Shown piece after piece: positions 30,601-31,793 of a stretch of 31,793 nucleotides of DNA (its first letter is position 1; every line of letters begins with the position of its first letter). The DNA is from Paramacrobiotus richtersi (Eukaryota > Tardigrada > Eutardigrada > Parachela > Macrobiotidae). The notes below the pieces were generated by a model. The model was given only the letters and a program-made list of their open reading frames with translations. It had not been told where the DNA came from and did not search any database. The stretch spans positions 1 through 31,793 of the forward strand of contig JAQGAU010000293.1 of assembly GCA_034698045.1 (NCBI GenBank), in the 5' to 3' direction. The position numbers were made by a program, and so were the translations under genes.

Positions 30601-31793
30601 CTGTCTTACAGTGTTGAGAAGAAGGAGTACACAAAACGAGCCTGGAGCAAAGTAACCGTTGTTGATGCCACCAACGCTACCACCACGGTTACTAAGCTAA
30701 CGGAAGATACCGAGTATGAATTTCGAGTGTTTGCCACGAATCCTCGCGGCACAGGTGAGCCACTGCAGACAGAGAAGCCAATCAAGACTGCTCGGCTAAT
30801 CAATCCTCCTAGCCAGCCGCAAGAGGTCACCGTCACGAATGTTACATCGAGTATTATATCCTTTGAATGGTTGCCGCCAAAAGAGAATGGAGGAGCGCCG
30901 TTGACAGAATACCGTTTGACACTGGTGGATGTAACGGCCAACACGAAGAAAACACGAACATGTAAACCTTATGAAATGTCGTATGAGACGACTGATGTGA
31001 AAGTTGATCACGAATACGTACTCGAAGTATGTGCGATTAATAAAGTGGATGCCGGTCCGATCAATTCATCCACACCGACTAAGATTCCGCCAAAAGCCGG
31101 TATGAAATTGATGTGAAATTGACGTTGCTTCGTTTATTAACAATTCATTGTTTAGGTCCACCTTCGGCGCCGGTTGGACCACTTCGTGCTGAACCAGGAA
31201 CACCGGTAGATTCCACCTTAACTGTATCATGGCAGCCACCATTGGATGACGGTGGTTCACCACTGACTAATTATATCTTGGAAGTACATGATAGCGTCAC
31301 GAACAAATGGCGAATGCTATCGGAACCCGAACCAGACTCTCCACACCACGATGCAAAATCTCTGCAACCGGACAGAGACTACCTGTTTAGAGTGTCCGCT
31401 CAGAACCCGGTTGGTATCAGTAAGCCATTAGAAAGCGAAGAACCGGTGCGAGTCGGCAAACCGGAGCCGGAAGGTAAAACTGTTATTAAATGATTCGTGA
31501 TCCAGTTTATTTACCGTATTCCCACTTTCAGCACCACCTGCGGATCTTTTGCATGTCGTCGACACGACTACGGATTCAGTTACGTTAGAATGGGAAGAAT
31601 ACCAAAGTACGGGAGAGGAACCGGTTACATATTGCGTATACAAGCGAAACACCGGACGATCGACCTGGACTAAGGTCACCGAGACTCGCACCAAGAAAGT
31701 CAAAATCAAAGAACTGACGAAGAACACGGATTATGACTTTAAGATCGCTACCGTTGTCGAAGAAAAGGAGACACCTTTGTTCGAAGTGGACCA
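1..31793 (+). CDS. Titin-like giant muscle protein, internal part (12 exons)
   Basis: Joining 1-646, 939-5519, 5856-13290, 13721-13843, 14158-14237, 14294-14468, 14719-16404, 16603-20588, 20691-28533, 28724-31099, 31156-31473 and 31532-31793 gives one open frame of about 9,836 codons, open at both ends. The order is a PEVK/PEVT-like disordered spring of about 8,400 residues with one embedded Ig domain, then three Ig, three FN3, two Ig and five FN3 domains. Ig/FN3 arrays plus a giant P/E/V/T/K-rich region are known from titin/connectin and its invertebrate relatives such as nematode TTN-1, where the protein spans part of the sarcomere and acts as a passive spring. That role is inferred here. 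Twitchin/projectin is less likely because its PEVK is short or absent and its regular pattern is FN3-FN3-Ig. All splice sites are GT-AG; phases are 0,0,1,1,0,1,1,0,1,1,1. I did not see a kinase domain, start or stop. Confidence 0.85.
50..259 (+). repeat. Short PEFA repeat cluster in exon 1
   Basis: Five PEFA motifs in about 70 residues, preceded by R or K. Two share the block EEI-[IV]-TLGRPEFA. The arrangement alternates KPEFA and LGRPEFA with the spacer AP-[FY]-EE, so the probable unit is a pair of about 28-33 residues. It is the simplest form of the core motif elaborated in exons 2 and 3. Confidence 0.75.
647..938 (+). other. Intron 1 (292 bp, phase 0)
   Basis: Donor gtattc and acceptor ttaaacag. 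AT-rich. Joining 646 to 939 continues the frame from ...YEE into VKLTFERPVLEEY, matching the style of the spring (exon 1 has VFERPVMEG). The intron has an in-frame stop at 734-736 and an AATAAA at 741-746. Confidence 0.85.
939..5519 (+). CDS. Exon 2: spring exon of 1,527 codons with 64-aa repeats
   Basis: A 4,581-bp exon, phase 0 at both ends, with no stop. It begins VKLTFERPVLEEY and ends ...ETKQPE before the donor gtaaat (5520). The product is almost entirely E, T, V, P, I, K and A; I saw no Cys and one Trp (EYWQPE near the end). From about 1350 to 5050 it is a field of PEFAEID-type repeats; both ends are less regular and hold the R-R-x-S sites (1035, 1077, 1296, 4977, 5238, 5334). Low hydrophobic-core content and high Pro/Glu indicate an intrinsically disordered extensible segment, by analogy with titin PEVK. 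Because both ends are phase 0, the exon could be skipped without a frameshift. Confidence 0.85.
1557..2324 (+). repeat. 64-aa tandem repeats, block 1 (4 units)
   Basis: Units start at 1557, 1749, 1941 and 2133, each exactly 192 bp (64 codons), with the next PEFA-like start at 2325. The first unit has PEMARIEF; the next three have PELAQI-[ED]-F. Shared parts are PEFAEI, EEEITVTT, EQP-[TA]-EIV and the closing SPK. Spacing is exact with no indels. Confidence 0.9.
3354..3920 (+). repeat. 64-aa tandem repeats, block 2 (3 units)
   Basis: Units start at 3354 (64 aa), 3546 (61 aa, lacking three residues of the QPEQP segment) and 3729 (64 aa), followed at 3921 by a diverged long unit. They match block 1 closely, including the PELAQ and PEMAR subtypes. 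The separation by about 1 kb of eroded units suggests block duplication inside the exon. Confidence 0.88.
5520..5855 (+). other. Intron 2 (336 bp, phase 0)
   Basis: Donor gtaaat and acceptor tgttctgcag. Very AT-rich, with many stops in all frames. Joining gives ...KQPE|VTPEERLQPEFAQ. No sign of a gene; its only structure is a degenerate internal duplication. Confidence 0.85.
5566..5815 (+). repeat. Degenerate ~126-bp tandem duplication inside intron 2
   Basis: The word tttatttatttgt occurs at 5572-5584 and 5698-5710, and the following sequence stays similar for about 100 bp (attttg, tatgt/tatat, aattta, tattaat, cttct in the same order). Many substitutions, and some similarity is expected from AT richness. 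Confidence 0.5.
5856..13290 (+). CDS. Exon 3: spring exon of ~2,478 codons
   Basis: A 7,435-bp exon, phase 0 at its start and phase 1 at its end (donor gtgaga at 13291). Reading on would meet a stop at 13329-13331. Three parts are visible: KPEFAEIAFQP repeats to about 8340; then a Thr/Val/Glu-rich stretch in which no clear period is seen, to about 12170; then a non-repetitive island to 13019, and a short tail with two RRPSVTT motifs. I saw no Cys and one Trp (VWEQP, about 9196). R-R-x-S sites lie at 8493, 10098, 13056 and 13086. The product is inferred to be a disordered spring with possible binding sites in the island. Confidence 0.85.
5874..8340 (+). repeat. KPEFAEIAFQP repeat field of exon 3 (about 20 units)
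   Basis: About 20 units start with [KQ]-PEFAE-[IVL]-AFQP or a variant (ILYQP, VIIPK, IAYQS). It is related to the exon 2 unit by the same PEFAE core, but AFQP replaces DIS. Spacers carry TIEEVTITEV and end PREE or PAEE just before the next KPEFAE. Confidence 0.85.
6285..7589 (+). repeat. Five A+B double repeats (~83 aa)
   Basis: Short unit A (34 aa; EVKLEATVTEERP then PVVPAEE) alternates with longer unit B (about 47-51 aa; TIEEVTITE and VPREE). A+B pairs start at 6285, 6594, 6849, 7098 and 7341 and end at 7589, with lengths of 309, 255, 249, 243 and 249 bp. The first is longer by an extra 18-residue KPEVAEVAFQP unit. Alternation is strict across the five pairs. Confidence 0.85.
8341..12173 (+). 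other. Thr/Val/Glu-rich spring with no clear period (exon 3)
   Basis: About 1,280 residues dominated by ET-V-T and EE-T-V words such as EETVETVVETVVEQ near 9,300-9,420. The PEFA core disappears after about 8345. No folded-domain signature was seen. A helix-like stretch LIEKLEEAIEKG lies at about 12039-12074. It is probably an eroded repeat region, still disordered. Confidence 0.7.
12174..13019 (+). other. Non-repetitive island at the end of the exon 3 spring
   Basis: About 280 residues of higher complexity than the flanks, with many aromatic, Met, Leu, Asp and Ser residues. It contains ERPVTPALFEEIDTVSH, the pair LIETPLD and LVETPLKFG, and KRKLSYTADTFQQPERP. It closes with an acidic, probably helical stretch (SELIDFVVSEMEASIAEDIL). 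GC-rich CpG-containing codons are more common than in the repeats. I do not recognise a domain family. A binding or anchoring segment is a plausible inference. Confidence 0.6.
13291..13720 (+). other. Intron 3 (430 bp, phase 1)
   Basis: Donor gtgaga and acceptor ttgtgttttag. Less AT-rich than introns 2, 4 and 6. The open frames in it encode hydrophobic, Cys-containing sequence unlike the gene product, so I call no exon. No gene or repeat seen. Confidence 0.8.
13721..13843 (+). CDS. Exon 4: 41-codon basic, frame-symmetric exon
   Basis: 123 bp, phase 1 at both ends, acceptor ttttag and donor gtaatt. It encodes EITEEAVVQQVQN followed by a Ser/Thr/aromatic and then strongly basic stretch (KHFPQMRPKKPRKEEEG). 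This differs from the acidic spring on the left and leads into the Ig domain on the right. Its length and phase let it be skipped without changing frame, so it is a good alternative-exon candidate. It is small and low in similarity to its neighbours, so its boundaries are less certain than those of the large exons. Confidence 0.7.
13844..14157 (+). other. Intron 4 (314 bp, phase 1)
   Basis: Donor gtaatt and acceptor ctgttgtttag. Extremely AT-rich, largely made of tattatta/aattataa words between about 13860 and 14100. Nothing gene-like is seen. Confidence 0.8.
13860..14105 (+). repeat. AT-rich ATT/TAA simple-sequence tract in intron 4
   Basis: Repeated short runs of tta/att trinucleotides (tattattattatta and similar) with interruptions. 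Typical low-complexity intron filler, possibly length-polymorphic. Confidence 0.7.
14158..14237 (+). CDS. Exon 5: lead-in and first strand of the isolated Ig domain
   Basis: 80 bp, phase 1 to phase 0, donor gtaagt (14238). It encodes AFVSVPMVIPTFEESGPPVF followed by TVPVENI. The PPVFTVP segment is the typical A-strand start of an I-set Ig domain, and exons 6 and 7 complete the fold. That continuity supports the junctions. Confidence 0.8.
14238..14293 (+). other. Intron 5 (56 bp, phase 0)
   Basis: Donor gtaagt and acceptor gtttgcag. Minimal intron inside the Ig domain; splicing joins VENI to ETAEMDVVKF. Confidence 0.85.
14294..14468 (+). CDS. Exon 6: core of the isolated Ig domain
   Basis: 175 bp, phase 0 to phase 1. 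It encodes ETAEMDVVKFTAEVKG, the core tryptophan (VVTWSVDD) and the TTLTIRDVQGDFTG stretch that precedes the F strand. The donor is gtaatg at 14469, where the reading frame would otherwise leave Ig-like sequence. Exon 7 supplies the missing F and G strands. Confidence 0.85.
14469..14718 (+). other. Intron 6 (250 bp, phase 1)
   Basis: Donor gtaatg and acceptor tggtgtttag. Strongly AT-rich with a small tandem repeat. Splicing restores GDFTG-LVTCTASNELG, so this boundary is well supported by the Ig fold. Confidence 0.88.
14561..14599 (+). repeat. Three tandem 13-bp units in intron 6
   Basis: ttgtgttatttaa, ttgtattatttaa and ttgtattatttaa follow one another exactly; the first differs by one base. 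Confidence 0.8.
14719..16404 (+). CDS. Exon 7: end of Ig domain A, then spring
   Basis: 1,686 bp, phase 1 at both ends, donor gtacga (16405). The first 22 or so codons finish the Ig domain (LVTCTASNELG to VEILQ). The rest is about 540 residues of Thr/Val/Glu/Pro-rich spring without Cys, moving towards more Lys near the end (RKPKPVEEVITLQPK). VITLQPK-type words recur at about 15958, 16251 and 16368 as a loose repeat. R-R-R-S lies at 15678-15689. Being phase 1-1 it could be skipped in frame, but that would break the Ig domain. Confidence 0.85.
16405..16602 (+). other. Intron 7 (198 bp, phase 1)
   Basis: Donor gtacga and acceptor cccttgtatag. A second AG ten bases downstream (16611-16612) would shift the frame into an early stop, so 16602 is the supported end. 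Reading through reaches a stop at 16449-16451. Confidence 0.8.
16603..20588 (+). CDS. Exon 8: spring exon with ~135-aa and LQPAVP modules
   Basis: 3,986 bp, phase 1 to phase 0, donor gtatgg (20589). About 1,329 residues, with no Cys or Trp seen. Lys is more common than in exons 2-3, with recurrent basic triplets (KRKKP, RKKKP, RRKKP). Visible units are three GIP-type modules of about 135 residues, a duplicated 66-residue block, five copies of a hydrophobic LQPAVP motif and a 36-bp tandem duplication. R-R-T-S is at 16734-16745. It is inferred to be an extensible segment whose hydrophobic motifs could be interaction sites. Confidence 0.85.
18747..18944 (+). repeat. 66-aa block, copy 1
   Basis: Covers EEAEEEAVAIKRKKPLKL, then TPAEAAFELPTKP, and ends in PVEEVEAETV. 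A second copy of the same length is at 19812-20009, 1,065 bp (355 codons) away, with only scattered substitutions. Confidence 0.88.
18942..19013 (+). repeat. Nearly exact 36-bp tandem duplication
   Basis: Units 18942-18977 and 18978-19013 each encode VRPVEEKRPEET. They differ only in the last base (acc versus acg), so the duplication looks recent. The length is 12 codons, so frame is kept. Confidence 0.95.
19812..20009 (+). repeat. 66-aa block, copy 2
   Basis: Same length and order as 18747-18944 (EEAEEEAVAIKRKKPLKL to VEEVEAETV). In this copy the neighbours are LQPAVP modules rather than GIP modules, showing that blocks were shuffled within the exon. Confidence 0.88.
20589..20690 (+). other. 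Intron 8 (102 bp, phase 0)
   Basis: Donor gtatgg and acceptor cttcttacag. Joining gives AEFK|VEKTVETQEEEFLFKPKKP, fully in style. Confidence 0.85.
20691..28533 (+). CDS. Exon 9: Lys/Glu-rich spring and three Ig domains (2,614 codons)
   Basis: 7,843 bp, phase 0 to phase 1, donor gtgagt (28534). In order: about 575 residues of mixed spring; 20 tandem 21-aa units (22416-23675); more spring; a non-repetitive island (about 24440-24830); FEWPEE/RRRTDK modules (25377-27134); a basic-acidic linker with a KRRS site (27609); then Ig domains B, C and D from 27717. Cys was seen only in the Ig part. Lys+Glu content is far higher than in exons 2-3, so this portion is a polyampholyte like classical PEVK, while exons 2-3 are more PEVT-like. 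Spring and folded domains are encoded in one uninterrupted exon. Confidence 0.88.
22416..23675 (+). repeat. 20 gap-free tandem 21-aa (63-bp) units
   Basis: 1,260 bp made of exactly 20 units with no insertion or deletion. The consensus is [VI]-F-K-P-K-K-P-V, then x-E-E-[VI]-x-E-E, ending [VI]-V-E-E-[EQ]-A. Units ending EEEA alternate with units ending EE-[QRV]-[AV] from unit 5 to unit 18, so the real unit there is a 42-aa (126-bp) dimer. Codon choice alternates too (ccaaagaaaccggt against ccgaagaagccagt). Unit 1 and unit 20 are diverged. A shortened remnant follows to about 23760. Confidence 0.95.
24440..24830 (+). other. Non-repetitive acidic/basic island in exon 9
   Basis: About 130 residues breaking the repeat pattern: an acidic stretch (EEEEMEYEHEEDSLAEIED), then NIWETT, MRRVSQDTLVGVEVPEE, a basic RARRRVRIEE, and a Phe/Tyr/Asp-rich part (EDYQQFSVSESKFDTEDVS and IDLNFYESFAAG). 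The aromatic and charge pattern is unlike the spring. No family was recognised; a protein-binding or phosphoregulated segment is an inference. Confidence 0.6.
25842..26430 (+). repeat. FEWPEE-to-RRRTDK module, copy 1
   Basis: Order: FEWPEE (25842), KKPKPK (25983), EQPTAAMEL, then EEERLKRERKTIRRRTDK (RRRTDK about 26352-26369), a TVVTEEAFLGRK tail. The charged ERL-K/R-RE stretch is likely helical. The module contains Trp, rare in this protein. Confidence 0.8.
26499..27134 (+). repeat. FEWPEE-to-RRRTDK module, copy 2
   Basis: Same order as copy 1: FEWPEE (26499), KKPKPK (26679), EQPTAEVEL, EEERLRKERELRKTLRRRTDK split over 27021-27077, TVTEEELLARKRKE. RTDK motifs of the two copies are 708 bp apart (236 codons). 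A partial earlier relative has EQPTAQMVL (25377) and FEWPEE (25677). Confidence 0.8.
27717..27971 (+). other. Ig (I-set) domain B
   Basis: VFTRGITERMVFEEEEDVEI start, core Trp at 27810-27812 (PVQWIFANF), HKLIIRKVKKTDAGRYTC with the F-strand Cys at 27930-27932, and G strand TTGLLVV. The D-A-G-R-Y-T-C signature is classical. The B strand has Val/Ile where Cys is usual. It marks the end of the spring. Confidence 0.88.
27981..28247 (+). other. Ig (I-set) domain C
   Basis: Begins PVKFTEILEDQKVTVGQD; core Trp in KVTWKKL; HTLTIKDATVEDTGVYTC with F-strand Cys at 28203-28205; ends CKVVVQ. The B-strand Cys is absent (VLQTVL). It follows domain B with almost no linker, as in titin-type tandem Ig. Confidence 0.9.
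28248..28532 (+). other. Ig-like domain D (divergent)
   Basis: APAKLFPEGLPTDVSLDLGQ start, FVGSPEPVAELTVN where the core Trp is normally found, VMIVLKKTEKKDEGQYQLR in the E-F region and IHNELGEDTFDFKVTVL at the end. Both cysteines and the core Trp are missing, but D-E-G-Q-Y and N-E-L-G-E are conserved. It leads directly into the first FN3 across a phase-1 intron. Confidence 0.82.
28534..28723 (+). other. Intron 9 (190 bp, phase 1)
   Basis: Donor gtgagt and acceptor aaatcttgcag. In-frame stop soon after the donor (about 28593). It separates Ig D from FN3 1 at a domain boundary. Confidence 0.9.
28724..31099 (+). CDS. Exon 10: FN3x3, Igx2, FN3x3
   Basis: 2,376 bp, phase 1 at both ends, so a 792-codon symmetric exon of whole domains. 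It begins DKPQPPTNLQVTEV and ends at PTKIPPKA before the donor gtatga (31100). Domain order is FN3 1-3, Ig E, Ig F, FN3 4-6. These domains are inferred to line the myosin-binding or similar part of the filament by analogy with titin A-band and twitchin. Coding style is clearly non-repetitive and domain copies are well diverged, so the array is old. Confidence 0.92.
28729..29007 (+). other. FN3 domain 1
   Basis: PQPPTNLQVTEVTADSITLT start, WSPPEDNGGSPLTGYVVER (strand C signature), GWKRS, YKFRVAAENKVGLSEPVE at the F-G strands. Complete, about 93 residues. Confidence 0.93.
29026..29310 (+). other. FN3 domain 2
   Basis: PGAPSKPTIDKV start, LSWTPPQSDGGAPITGYFVE, KKWVRAND, YEFRVVAENKAGPGPPSV. Complete and canonical. 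Confidence 0.93.
29329..29607 (+). other. FN3 domain 3
   Basis: PSPVQNLTAEMASPTSVTLT start, WAPPANDGGTPITHYLVERK, LTWKPAPE, YIFRVQAVNKMGPSDKAAS. Complete. Confidence 0.93.
29632..29910 (+). other. Ig (I-set) domain E
   Basis: PPKITPKQDKTIPAVEGEEV start, VTGTPVPDVFWRKTGKVI with the core Trp, ATMTLPKAEPTHSATYTVEA, NDLGKDSVDFLIDV end. No Cys at either canonical position (F strand has Val). Confidence 0.9.
29911..30189 (+). other. Ig (I-set) domain F
   Basis: APPKLDVDQPVVRVHKGDST start, FTGTPTPTIAWTRKDQPI with core Trp, TKLTIKKPTADDSGVYTITA, TNEVSEVTKTVELIVV end. D-S-G-V-Y is present but Ile replaces the F-strand Cys. Confidence 0.92.
30196..30480 (+). other. FN3 domain 4
   Basis: PDQPTGPIQVTNIQ-type start, ITWGPPAFDGGEPVTEYLIE, STWVRATT, YMIRVSAVNKIGPGEPLET. 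Complete. Confidence 0.92.
30502..30789 (+). other. FN3 domain 5
   Basis: PSPPTGPIEATEV start, IQWQPPENDGGQPLLSYSVE, AWSKVTVV, YEFRVFATNPRGTGEPLQ. Complete. Confidence 0.92.
30805..31086 (+). other. FN3 domain 6 (divergent C' part)
   Basis: PPSQPQEVTVTNVTSSIISF start, WLPPKENGGAPLTEYRLTL, then VTANTKKTRTCKPYEMSYET replaces the usual VERR...W segment; HEYVLEVCAINKVDAGPI closes. Contains two Cys, unusual here. Confidence 0.88.
31100..31155 (+). other. Intron 10 (56 bp, phase 1)
   Basis: Donor gtatga and acceptor attgtttag. Falls exactly between FN3 6 and FN3 7. Reading through meets a stop at 31114-31116. Confidence 0.9.
31156..31473 (+). CDS. Exon 11: one FN3 domain
   Basis: 318 bp (106 codons), phase 1 at both ends, encoding exactly one FN3 module: GPPSAPVGPLRAE start, VSWQPPLDDGGSPLTNYILE, KWRMLSEPEPDSPHHDA, YLFRVSAQNPVGISKPLES. 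Phase 1-1 single-domain exons are the usual unit of FN3 duplication and shuffling. Donor gtaaaa at 31474. It could be skipped in frame. Confidence 0.92.
31474..31531 (+). other. Intron 11 (58 bp, phase 1)
   Basis: Donor gtaaaa and acceptor cccactttcag. In-frame stop at 31491-31493. Separates FN3 7 and FN3 8. Confidence 0.9.
31532..31793 (+). CDS. Exon 12 (partial): divergent FN3 domain 8
   Basis: APPADLLHVVDTTTDSVTLE, then WEEYQSTGEEPVTYCVYKR, STWTKVTET, YDFKIATVVEEKETPLFEVD. The FN3 fold is recognisable, but the W-x-PP...DGG loop is replaced by WEEYQSTGEE and the FRV.A.N.G motif by FKIATVVEE. The domain runs to or just past the window edge, so the exon end is unknown. Confidence 0.85.

Noticed and set aside
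28724..31793. Receptor or cell-adhesion protein, suggested by Ig and FN3 domains
   Set aside because: No signal peptide or membrane segment is in view, the Ig domains lack the disulphide Cys pair, and they are fused to a giant PEVK-like spring, as in cytosolic sarcomeric proteins.

Overview
The window lies wholly inside one very large multi-exon gene on the + strand. It encodes part of a giant titin/connectin-like muscle protein of an invertebrate animal. I see 12 coding exons (the first and last cut by the window edges) joined by 11 GT-AG introns. Every junction keeps the reading frame and joins the same kind of protein on both sides, giving about 9,836 residues of continuous coding sequence. 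There is no translation start, true stop codon, promoter, RNA gene, transposon or second gene. The organism is a metazoan: intracellular-type Ig (I-set) and fibronectin type III (FN3) domains in series, attached to a PEVK-like spring. Coding sequence is near-balanced in GC and introns are mostly AT-rich and short (56-430 bp), as in many compact invertebrate genomes. I cannot name the phylum from this alone.

Layout. Exons 1-3 (1-13290) encode a PEVK/PEVT-like spring of about 4,200 residues, built from several generations of repeats on a P-E-F-A-E-[IV] core: ~30-aa units in exon 1, 64-aa units in exon 2, and paired 34 + ~49-aa units in exon 3. These fade into Thr/Val/Glu-rich sequence and end in a non-repetitive island (12174-13019). 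Exon 4 (41 codons, basic) is frame-symmetric and could be a cassette. Exons 5-7 encode a single Ig domain stranded inside the spring. Exons 7-9 resume the spring, now richer in Lys: ~135-aa modules and a hydrophobic LQPAVP motif in exon 8, then 20 gap-free 21-aa units in exon 9, a second non-repetitive island, and FEWPEE/RRRTDK modules.

From about 27.7 kb the protein changes abruptly to folded domains: Ig-Ig-Ig-FN3-FN3-FN3-Ig-Ig-FN3-FN3-FN3-FN3-FN3, with the last FN3 running off the window. By analogy with titin, the disordered part would act as an extensible spring and the Ig/FN3 array as a filament-binding scaffold. A C-terminal kinase may lie downstream but is not in view.

The most notable points are: about 8,400 spring residues carried on a few multi-kilobase exons rather than many small ones; at least four independent repeat families with higher-order structure; near-complete lack of cysteine in the spring; and a series of R-R-x-S/T kinase-consensus sites in an otherwise acidic protein.
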